Of a stretch of DNA of 64,000 bases, positions 23,801-32,427 are shown piece after piece. Numbering within the stretch: the stretch's first letter is position 1; every line of letters starts with the position of its first letter. A program made the position numbers and the translations under genes. The DNA is taken from assembly GCA_951799425.1 (NCBI GenBank), contig OX637397.1, positions 16,328,064 through 16,392,063 on the forward strand. Reading direction: 5' to 3'. This DNA is from Ilex aquifolium (taxonomy: Eukaryota > Streptophyta > Magnoliopsida > Aquifoliales > Aquifoliaceae). The notes under the pieces are model-generated. The model was not told the origin of the DNA. It saw only the letters and a program-made list of their open reading frames with translations, and did no database searches.

Positions 23801-26800
23801 GACTATGTACCTTACTAAATTTTTTTGGTGATTTGCAAATCAAGATCAAGGAGTACTCAGGTCTTCAACGCCAATCTGTAAGAAGGTAAATCTGGATAGC
23901 TTACTTAACAATAATGACGAAGTATTGTGTTAATTATTTTGTCAATTTATTTTGTTAGATAAGATTGAAATGCCGTGAAGATGCCGTAATGTGGTCTTCT
24001 AACAAAACATGAAAATATGAGACACATGAATGATGGACCAGTAAAGTATATTAGTTTTCTTTAATCGGGGAACAGTATAATATTTAACTAGAGCAATCCT
24101 ATCATGGTTTGATTTGTGTTTCTCGGGAGGATAACGTTAGGTCTTGTGCTATGGAAAACTTTTTCATGTAGTTGCATTTTGGCATAATCAAATGTATTTT
24201 GGCCTCTAGGCAATGTTAAGTGAAGCACAATATCGACATATTAGTTGTAAGCTGCATTCCATTAACATACTGAAGGATCTTATTACGTGTTTCAAATTAG
24301 ATATAAAATTTGTGAATCTGGAAGTCTTGCACTGCTTTTTAAATAATGTATACCCATGTGGATCTAAAAATTCGTGAATGAATGTATAAACCATCTATTG
24401 CCAAATAGGGCAGAGTATGAGAAGGATGTACTGTCAGATCGGCACGAAGGGTTTACACTTTGATTGAACTAAGACTAGCAGAGTCGGTGAGATTGAATTT
24501 AAATTTGTCTCTTATCCCCATCTCAAATTGGATAAAGATGCTGAAAATAAACTGTGATTGGCAGATGATATATGAGCCCTGGTCAACTGTTTGTGGTGTT
24601 AGACCATAAGGACATCAGCTGTTGACATTCTGATAACTGCTGATGTCTTACAGCAGTCGGCTACTTTCTAGATTTGTTGATGTTAATACCATGATTAGAG
24701 ATTGTGCATCAAAAGATGGAAAAAAGGTCAAGAAGAAAAAGATGTTCACCATCTGATTTATATGATGTTTAGTATAATAATCAGAGAAAGATTTTAAATT
24801 TGTTCCTGGTGCAAAGCTTATTTCCTCACAACACATCCCACTTCTCTTGGAACTTGCTTTTTAAGGTTTAAATGCTGACAGAGGAAAGAATTTGCAGTGT
24901 CTTCAAAAGAGTGGTTAATTTAAAACTACTCATATATATATATGCCCATCATAAGAAGCCTTATCAGGAAGATGTTGAAACCAAGGATTAAAATTTTGTT
25001 TCGGGGTATTGATTGGGTCACCTAAGAAACATAAACGTTTTGATGTGTTTCAGAAACGTTTCGACCTGTTTCGGAAACATAATGAAAAAAAAAAAACTTT
25101 AAGAATTATTTTTTCAAAACATTGATTTAAATATATCAAAGTATCTTGAAATACCTTGAAATATTCCGAAACAATTGTGCGAATGCATTGAAATATTGTA
25201 ATGCATCTCAAAACATTATGAAATAATTCGAAATATTAGAATTTCGATTCTATCACTGATTCGTTTCGGTTTCCTTGAGAACGGAAACGTTTTGGACGTT
25301 TCGACCATTTTGAAACGATATTTTGATCCTTGGTTGAAACCTACATAGCCCAACGAACATACACATATTATTTAGATTCTTAACCTCCATGAGTGCTCAC
25401 TAAGGGGATCAATATAAAATAATGGTGTGAATTTATATTTCGTTTACTTTCTTTTTCACTATTATGTTAGAAATAAGGATACTAACTACATGGTTGAAAT
25501 CAAGAATCAAAATTTAGTTTTGAAAAGGTTGGAACATCCGAAATATTTTCGTTTCCAAAGAGACCAAACTGAATCGGTGATGGAACCAAAATGTCAACGC
25601 TTTGAGGTTTTTTAGAATGTTTCAAGGTGTTATGAGATGTTTCAGCATGTTTCGACCATTGTTTCGGAATGTTTCGAGTTATTTCAAGATCTTTTGGCAT
25701 ATTTCAACTAATGTTTCATAATGTTTTAAAAATAAATTTCCAATTTCTTTTTTCCTTTCCATTTTATTTCCTAAAAATTTCTGAACTGTTTATGTTTTCT
25801 AGGTAATTGAAACAATGGATCGAAACAAAATTTTGATCCTCGGTTGACATATCTGTTTTTGTTAGTTTTGCTGCTCAGGGTTTTGGCTTACTGCTTTATT
25901 TTAATTCTGATTGGGAGATGAGAGTTTCATTGATAAGGTGTGACTATTAGCTTCATAATAGTTTGAATTGCACTCCGCTTAATCCAGAAGCTGTCAGTCA
26001 AGAGATGCACTATAATTTGCTGTAAGAGACAAATTGTTACGAAAATTTCACTAATATGTTTTATTCTTCCCTGTTTTGGGGAGAAAATGAAATTTTCTGG
26101 AATACCAATTAGCTTGTCATGCTTTATCCTTGATATTGTGCTATACAAACTGCAGGTCACCAAAACAAAAATGTTGTAGCTTCTATATGATCACTGGTTC
26201 AGTTCATTTTAGAAGCTGGATTAATATTTCTTCTTTGACTGACAATACTTTGTCACACTTAAATATATGAGTTAATTTAAAATGATCATAGAGTCCTAAA
26301 GAGCATGAAAATGTATTTTGCAGTACAATATTGAGGGCATTCCGTGCAGGAAAAATACAAGTACTTGTTTCATCTGATGCGATGACCCGTGGAATGGATG
26401 TCGAAGGGGTGAGAAACGTCATCAATTATGATATGCCTGCATATATTAAGACATACATCCATCGGGCTGGTCGAACTGCAAGAGCAGGCCAGACTGGTCG
26501 TTGCTTTACGCTGCTGCACAAAGAAGAGGTATGTTTCCAGTTTTATAGTTACCAGGCTACATTTATTGGGGACTTTGGCTTCTTCAGATTCTGTATTTCC
26601 ACTTCCCAATTGAGATAATTATGCAAACACATTACTGCCTCTTTTAATGGAGAATCCGTCTATAAAATATAACAAAATAAGAATGGGTTATACCAGGTAT
26701 TTGAGATGATTACATCTCTTGGCGAGTCCTGATGATTCCCAGGTCAAAGACTTAGCAATAAACTCATAATAGATTTTAATTGCTTAAAATTTGTTAATTC

Positions 26801-27641
26801 AGTCTGGAGCTCGGTGGGTTGTATCCGGGTGCAGGTGACCTGCTTGCAAACTTACTATGGACCCAATTCCCCGTTAATATTGGAAGCGATGCAGTTTAGA
26901 TGGTTAATATTGTTTATGTTTTATTCAATCACGTATTATCTTTGCAAGTCATCCTCTTTTTATTCATTTCAGGTCAAGCGATTCAAGAAGCTATTACAGA
27001 AAGCTGATAATAACTCTTGTCCTGTTCACTCTGTTCCTTCAGAATCAATAGACTCACTTCGTTCTATATATAGTTCTGGTAATTTCTTGTATTTTCGGTT
27101 AATGGACCACAGAATTTGTAGTTTTTCATCATCGTATGTACTATTCCTTAATTCTTAAAGATCATACAGCTCAGTAGATAATATTGAAACTTTTTATAGA
27201 TTATTTACCTCATTTGCATAAAGTTTTATGCATTTGAATATTGAATGAATTAGTCAGTCTAGATAATTGTTTTGGCCTTTTCCTAGTCTCTCGCCCCCAA
27301 AATTCGTTGTTGGTTTTCACAATGATAATATCGTAGTAAGAGAGCGAAAGAGAGAGGGAAATTATATGTTAAGCTGATCTGTAACTGAAGAGATCTTTTG
27401 GGTTAGATCCCATTGAATGGTTGGTTCCAATCTGTCACAAATTTGACAGAACATCTTTACTGATCATTAGGATGCACATTCAGCTTTCATTTTGGAAATT
27501 GCATTAAATTTCTTGCCAGGTCTGAATCTCAATCTTTACTATGTGGCAGCATTGGCAAAACTGAAAGAGAGTGTCAAAGCAGAAACATACAAGAAGCGGA
27601 AAATTAATTTCAAGCCTTCAAGCATAGGCAAACAAAAGTAA
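15810..27641 (+). CDS. RH1: DEAD-box ATP-dependent RNA helicase, plant RH1 type (nine exons)
   Basis: The exons are 15810-15943, 17520-17754, 19722-19976, 20469-20623, 21649-21826, 23698-23885, 26324-26528, 26973-27078 and 27520-27641. All junctions are GT/AG, and together they give 525 codons in one frame. Motifs in order: Q-motif area (residues 59-62), Walker A SPTGSGKT (83-90), PTRDLA (116-121), TPGRL (186-190), motif II as DETD (211-214), SAT (280-282), TRGMD (403-407) and HRAGRTARAG (428-437). The N-terminal LPWMRSPVDV and the block PRLVKMVLSATLTQDPSKL are those I remember from Arabidopsis RH1, about 520 residues long and related to the Dbp6/DDX51 group. The family unwinds RNA using ATP, and the Dbp6/DDX51 relatives act in 60S ribosome assembly in the nucleolus; that role here is inference. 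The DETD variant is, as I recall, shared with RH1 and is not a defect. The C-terminus is short and lysine-rich. The gene looks intact, with introns expanded by MITEs. Confidence 0.93.
17114..17222 (-). repeat. Possible tRNA-derived SINE fragment in RH1 intron 1
   Basis: The minus strand reads TGGCACAACCTCACTGGTAT, which is box-A-like, followed about 20 bases later by TTTCAAGTCCC, which is box-B-like. No tail or target duplication was found. The call is weak. Confidence 0.25.
17841..17866 (+). repeat. (CT)n microsatellite in RH1 intron 2
   Basis: About 13 dinucleotide units, useful only as a marker. It lies about 90 bases after the splice donor of exon 2. Confidence 0.9.
18997..19230 (+). repeat. 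hAT-type MITE family 1, copy B (RH1 intron 2)
   Basis: It begins CAAGGAACTAAATTTC and ends AAACGAAATTTTAATCCTTG, i.e. inverted termini of the CAAGGATCAAAATTTCG family. The flanks ATGCTAGC (18989-18996) and ATGCTAAC (19231-19238) form an 8-bp target duplication with one mismatch, the length expected for hAT. Confidence 0.85.
19240..19721 (+). other. Unexplained open stretch within RH1 intron 2
   Basis: Around 19380-19578 an open frame includes GLPLLYFYQENQGLRLIKCI and LEVAMKYGNVHRILKKTF, reading more like protein than the rest of the intron. It is only about 60 codons, has no flanking splice sites I trust, and I do not recognise it. It could be a fragment of a captured gene or chance. Confidence 0.2.
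20801..21141 (+). repeat. hAT-type MITE family 1, copy C (RH1 intron 4)
   Basis: One of the best preserved members. The left end is CGAGGATCAAAATATTGTTT and the right end, reverse complemented, is CAAGGATCAAAATTTCGTTT. An exact 8-bp duplication GTCATATG flanks it (20793-20800 and 21142-21149). The interior is a run of GTTTCGA / TGAAACGTTTCC words with no coding capacity. Confidence 0.9.
22529..23091. repeat. hAT-type MITE family 2 (RH1 intron 5)
   Basis: The left end CTAAGAAGCACCGATAT and the reverse-complemented right end CTATGAAGCACGGATAT are inverted repeats. The 8-mer CAAGCATG occurs on both sides (22521-22528 and 23092-23099), with a 2-3 base slip on the right. Both subterminal regions are full of GATACG / CGTATC words (22560-22635 and 22985-23065). 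The size is about 560 bp. No coding sequence is present. Confidence 0.8.
23440..23552 (+). repeat. Short tandem array, four units of about 30 bp, in RH1 intron 5
   Basis: The unit GGCAGTACAAATAACTGAAG plus a variable 6-10 base tail occurs at 23440, 23470, 23496 and 23526. Units 1 and 3 share the same tail (TAAGGCATAA), suggesting duplication of a two-unit block. The array ends about 145 bases before the exon 6 acceptor. Confidence 0.9.
24982..25332 (-). repeat. hAT-type MITE family 1, copy D (RH1 intron 6, inverted)
   Basis: It begins CAAGGATTAAAATTTTGTTT and ends ACGATATTTTGATCCTTG. A perfect 8-bp target duplication GTTGAAAC lies at 24974-24981 and 25333-25340. Its orientation is opposite to copies B, C and E, judged by the position of the block naming 'aacgtttCC..gagaccg'. 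Confidence 0.9.
25501..25842 (+). repeat. hAT-type MITE family 1, copy E (RH1 intron 6)
   Basis: It begins CAAGAATCAAAATTTAGTTT and ends AAACAAAATTTTGATCCTCG. The flanks are GTTGAAAT (25493-25500) and GTTGACAT (25843-25850), an 8-bp duplication with one mismatch. It lies only about 160 bases from copy D in the same intron. Confidence 0.88.
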
Positions 27642-28640
27642 TATAAACCAGTTGAAGGAAGCACATTTCATCTTTCAAGTAGGAATTCTCTTGATCGTAG
27701 TTCAATTTTGCGGTGTATAGGAGGTGAGTGCTAGTGCTTTCATGTTACTTGAAATTTTGTTGTCATTGTTAATCTTATATCATTTGCTAGCTGCTGCAAG
27801 AGATTGTCATCATTGCAACGTCTTTTTTAAGGTGTTATGTGGAAGGGGTAAAACCAAAATTCACAATCTTTTGATATTTTGTTTATTGTTGCATTTCTGT
27901 TAAGAAAGATATGTATGTTCATAAATGTTGGCTTCCCTGCATTGATCCATTATGAGAGCTTTGATTTGAAGCATCGTGATGATTTTCATTTTTCTTGTTC
28001 GACTATTATTTTTGCTGGACAATTTTCCATTATAGTTAAATGGTATAGGTGATCAAATTGTTGAAGTTATTTACAGTTTGTCTGAAAACGGAGCTCAAAT
28101 TATACCAAGACGAGTCAGAGGAAGATAGAACTATAAGGAACTGTCACATATTGGTAATAGCGAGAACAATAAACCCTACTATAATAAATAGAGAATATAA
28201 AACCCTACAATAAAAGAAAATCTAAGCTACCCTGATAAAATAGGCAAGGATACTATACAATCTTAACATTGTCGAATTCACTCATATACTAATTTTTTTT
28301 TTGTGATGTTGCTATCAACATTAAATAGAACTTGTTTGGTTGAAGGGGATATAATTGCAATTAACTTGTTTGCATGAATAAGTATGACCGGAGAAAAGCA
28401 TATTTCATAGTAAATTTTTGTTGGAAATGATTGCTTCTAGATATGCTCTATCATTTCTAAATTTTTTTTTTGAGCCTCTTGGTGGTTTTTTGTGGGTGGG
28501 AGAGAGGATTATAACCTCTCCTAGAACCTCTAGTTGTAGGCTTGCAAATCGGTGTTCAACTCAATTTATGTTTCCTGATGTAGAAACTTGAGTTATTCAA
28601 ATAAGATGATTTTGCATTCTATAATTTTTATGGTGATGCA
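27642..28640. other. 3' flank of RH1
   Basis: This presumably holds the RH1 3' untranslated region and polyadenylation site just after 27641; AATAAA-like words occur but none is decisive. No further gene is seen. Confidence 0.5.
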
Positions 28641-28822
28641 AATTTTTTTAAGACAAGACTACATTAGACCCACCCTTACAGAGAAGATTCTAGATACTTA
28701 CAATCACATGTAAACTACGGGTATTGGGTAAGCCCAAGAATTATTGGCAAGAGTTGAACCCAGGACATCCTGGTGTATGGTGCGCCCTAGAGTCTTCTCC
28801 ACATCGCTAGGCTACCCGTGTG
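28640..28822 (-). repeat. tRNA-derived SINE, minus orientation
   Basis: Reverse complemented, it opens with GGGTAGCCTAGCGATGTGGA (box-A-like), has GGGTTCAACTCTTG (box B) some 60 bases later, and ends in a short A run (28665-28671 as T on the plus strand). That is the layout of a tRNA-derived plant SINE. I found no clear target duplication. Confidence 0.5.
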
Positions 28823-28850
28823 AGTTTTAGTTATCGACCTTCTAGTTTAA

Positions 28851-29302
28851 AACATAGTTATTAGTATCGTATGATACACAATACATATCATATGGTACAT
28901 CATGATAAACTTAAAAAAGATACATATTGTATCTTTATATTATTTTTATACCGTATCGTATAATACACGAAACGATACGTGATGATTTTGTTTTTTTAAT
29001 TTTTTTGTATTTTTGGGGCTGAAATGACATCGTTTCACCACAGGATTTATTTTTTAATCATGAGCCAGTGAGACGTCGTTTCAGTGGTTATGATTTAAAA
29101 AAAAAATAAAGTCAGCTGTTAATATTGTTCAATTGAATTCAAAATCTTTAATTAATAGTAAGATTGTTCAAACAGTTGATGTTAGAAGTTTGAATTAGAG
29201 GTCTTTGTATTTTGATATTACTGAACTATGTTGGGAACTTAAATAGTTGGTAGAATATTAATGAAATAATATGTTATTATGAGTCTATAATTTTTTTACA
29301 AG

Positions 29303-29337
<35 letters not shown>

Positions 29338-29426
29338 TAATAATTATTTAAAATTACGCGTATCTTACGATACGAGACTCTATTTTTGAAAAATGATACG
29401 CCTTTCGATACGCTATTTGACAACTA
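28851..29426. repeat. hAT-type MITE family 3
   Basis: An exact 8-bp duplication TAGTTTAA flanks it (28843-28850 and 29427-29434). The inner ends AACATAGTTATTAGTATCG and, reverse complemented, TAGTTGTCAAATAGCGTATCG are imperfect inverted repeats. The subterminal parts contain clustered CGTATCG / CGATACG words, and an (AT)n run lies at 29309-29333. No coding sequence is present. Confidence 0.8.
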
Positions 29427-29434
29427 TAGTTTAA

Positions 29435-30287
29435 GAGTATGGATGATATCATGTTTTCTCCTTTGTGAGGTTCATTGCTTTGGTAAGTGGCACTTCCTTT
29501 TGATTTTTAAGGATGTATAGGGACCTAAGACAAGAAGACGGGTGTTCTTTGGGTTCGCGAAGGCGGGGCTCTTATTGTTTCTTAGTTTCTGTATGTAGAT
29601 GAGGCTATTATTTTTATGTAGAGTCAACAATGATAAACTAACACTCTTATGATGTGTGTGTGTGTACTATTAGTTTATTATGTCTAGTCATGGTGGAATG
29701 ACGAGTACTTAGTTTTTGTCCATTAGCAACTTGGTTCCTATTGAGGATGTGGTGCTTGTAGCAGACTTGGCAGAAATCCTTGTGAGATGGGTGGCCTTTT
29801 TTTAGCTTGTTGAAGTTGTGTGGAATTGAAGTTGCAGAGAGGCTTGTGAAGACATTGGTATGGAAAAAAAGGCAATATTCGTTCAAAGCCAGGTTAACTC
29901 TTGTGAAGAATAACTCTCTCTCTAGGTCTATCTACCTACATACCTACTTTACGGTCATCAGCATTCCATGTCTCTATTTTCATAAATCCAGTCATGGCCA
30001 AAAGAAGTTTATTTGTTGTAATTTTCTATGTTGGACTCCTACATAAGGTAAAGAGAAGGTAATGTTTAGTTTCGGGCTAGACGGAGTTTCACAACAGCTA
30101 AAATAGGCAATGGTTAATTTCCTGTACCAAAATTAAACCGGTAGTGATTTCTGCTAGTTGTCCTATTTATTATTTGACAATATGAACTTAACTAGGCTTG
30201 TGATGGCTTGTGGGTGTTCTACGTAAGCCTTTTTAGTTATGTTAAAGCACATGTGACTCTAGAATTGCGAAATAAGTTATTATTTTC
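29435..30287. other. Intergenic stretch, no gene seen
   Basis: Short open frames exist on both strands, but none has a family signature. A short (TG)n run lies at 29654-29666. Confidence 0.5.
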
Positions 30288-30303
30288 AATGATACCAACT
30301 CTT

Positions 30304-30509
30304 TTTTTTTTTTTGGTCCAATGGTCGAGGGTGTCCGGGCCAATGTATGCGTATCTCGATTAATTCCTTCTCCGGTCCGATCAAAGACAAACCATCTACG
30401 CCGTGATTAGAGTATTCATGGGGATATCCCTCATGGTCTGGCCCCAAGAGGCTCCCAAGATTCAGGACGTTTGGGTTCACAGATTGTCCCTGTTACCACT
30501 TGAGAGGTT
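30304..30509 (-). repeat. SINE, minus orientation, with 16-bp target duplication
   Basis: An exact 16-bp duplication AATGATACCAACTCTT lies at 30288-30303 and 30510-30525. Between them is a sequence starting with a T run on the plus strand, i.e. the poly-A tail of an element on the minus strand. The 3' half (reverse complemented: GTAGATGGTTTGTCTTTGAT, GAGATACGCATACATTGG, CCCGGACACCCTCG) resembles what I remember of the Au-type plant SINE 3' end; that naming is from memory. The size is about 206 bp. Confidence 0.8.
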
Positions 30510-30525
30510 AATGATACCAACTCTT

Positions 30526-32049
30526 GTGGGCCTCGACTTGGCACTTCTACAGCTAAAATCAACAAGCTAAATTTGGAGCTCTTGTTACAACCTTCGAGAA
30601 GCTAGAAAGTAGCACTCCAAAATGTCCATTACATGTCATAAACATTCATGTATCAAATTCCACTATTTGTCACAAAAGCTCCTTGTTCCTTAATGATGAT
30701 TCAAGGGAGAATCCAACTCATTCTTCGAGCTAGAGAGAATTGTTAAGAAAAAATGACAGTTCCCCTTCATTTTATAAAAAGGGTAGCCCACTAGCCGAGT
30801 GCATGTAGTTCCCATCACTGCAAGGACTGAGGGCCAAATGTATGTATCCTCACCCCATGCGCGAAAAGACTTGCTGTGACTCAAAGCCTTGACATCCTAA
30901 ATTTTTATCCATAAAAGAAAATACAGTTCATGTGTAGGTATAATGTCTATATCCAGGACTTGAAAGTCCTTAAATTTGCAATGATGGCCGTCCAACTTGA
31001 ACTCCCTTAGATTTGGTATGTGTTTGATGACTTTTGTGTCTCCCACTTGCATGGATTATCAGACGCGTGTTGAGATTGACTATCGATTTTATAGGGAACA
31101 TGCAGAATTACCTCATCATATCATTCTTTTCCCGTTTGGTTGCTGCTGCTTTGCAAATCAACGGAATCCTATGTGATATAGGGGATACAATATTTTCTCA
31201 GGCAAACAGCCAAATTAATAATTTTTGAGTATTAGATTTGGTTTATATACAATTTGTTTTTGATAGTTATGATAAACATATAATTTCAAAAGAACCTCCC
31301 CCCCCCACCCCCTGCGGGGGGGCGGGGGTCCAGTATTTACCTGGAAAAAGAATTTTGAAGTAAAAATTGGAGCATTGCGCGAGCATGAATGCATTTGTTG
31401 CAAAAATCCTCTTAAAGAACCAACCACTGATGTATGAAATAAATCTTAACAGAATATATTCCTCAGCTATAGGAATGCCACCCAGGACCTCACATCTGAA
31501 TAGTAGGACTTAAAATTAAATTTTAATGTAACATCTACTGGAATCTTTGAGAGCACACAAATGTATGCGAGTATTAAATGCTCTGTTCCGACTGGAGGGA
31601 GGCGTACAATTAAACTTAGCTAAGAATAGTAGAATGAATACAAGGCGTCTACTCTGACTAATTTCGACTTAAATTGCTGAAGTTGTACACTATTAGACTT
31701 TTGTCTGAATGAGCAGGATCCTCTACTCAATAACTCTTTTTTGGGGCTACTTAAAGAGAAGGGTAAGGGGCACCAGCAACAACTGAATAGTGATAACAAA
31801 AGTCTTAGGCATGTTGAACCACAATAATTGCTTAGCCAAAGAAATAAACTCATAATGGAATACTTACAGAAAAAAGTTGAATATCCATCACAAAGAGCTT
31901 CTACATAACTTATTTCATTACATTATTGCTTGTACAAATAATCTATGTTTAAAAAGTCTGAGCAAGTCTTAGTATTCAGTCAAGTTCCCCAGACTCCATA
32001 ACTTACAACACAACAGATAGCAGACTGGTCAGGAAAAAAGTGCATCTTT
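30526..32049. other. Intergenic stretch, no gene seen
   Basis: No coding region is supported. A GC-rich hairpin at 31291-31331 is listed separately. From about 31900 the sequence forms the 3' flank of the small minus-strand gene at 32084-32332. Confidence 0.5.
31291..31331. repeat. C/G-rich hairpin, quadruplex-capable
   Basis: A C run with one A (31293-31311) is followed by TG and then a G run with one C (31314-31328). The two halves can pair into a stem, or form an i-motif on one strand and a quadruplex on the other. It stands alone in AT-rich DNA; sequencing error in the run lengths is possible. Confidence 0.7.
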
Positions 32050-32083
32050 AATTGGCTTGTAGACATGCCCAAAAGTTGGGCTT

Positions 32084-32332
32084 TTAGTTCTCAAAGACAG
32101 AAAAAGATCTTTGAACCCCTATGAGAAAGTGCTTAGAAGTTGTCTTTGAATGTGAAGTAGAAGATGATGACACCTTACTCTTTGGAGCCAAAGAAAGACA
32201 ATCATTTTTGCTAACTTCCCTCTCTTCTTCTGTAATTGTATCTAACATCTTAGAGGCTCTATACCTCATGACACTAACAAATTGTGGTGGTGCAACTTCG
32301 GTGACAAACCTTGCAATGCGAGAGTTTGCCAT
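32084..32332 (-). CDS. Small uncharacterised plant protein, copy 1
   Basis: A single-exon frame of 82 codons starting MANSRIARF. The N-terminal 45 residues are charged and look conserved: TEVAPPQFVSVMR, then RASKMLDTITEEEREV. The rest is Ser/Thr/Lys-rich. I see no signal peptide or membrane segment, and I do not recognise the family. The start is supported by the second copy, which keeps the same ATG and N-terminus, and by a TATA box 80-90 bases upstream. Between the two copies the N-terminal part changes mostly conservatively, while the C-terminal tail diverges and shifts frame by one base, giving 82 versus 92 residues. That suggests selection on the N-terminal part only. A cytosolic or nuclear regulatory peptide is a guess. 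Confidence 0.65.
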   Translation of the reverse strand: MANSRIARFVTEVAPPQFVSVMRYRASKMLDTITEEEREVSKNDCLSLAPKSKVSSSSTSHSKTTSKHFLIGVQRSFSVFEN

Positions 32333-32411
32333 ATTTCCTCTTGAAGTTTTTGTGGACTTAGACAGAGTGCTAAAGGAGGAGGGTTGTGGATGAGTAATAA
32401 CACACACTATT

Positions 32412-32427
32412 GATGTATTTATAGGGG
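32412..32427 (-). promoter_or_regulatory. TATA box of small-protein gene copy 1
   Basis: The minus strand reads CCCCTATAAATACATC, about 85 bases before the ATG at 32332. The same box is kept in copy 2 at 38213-38228. Confidence 0.65.
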
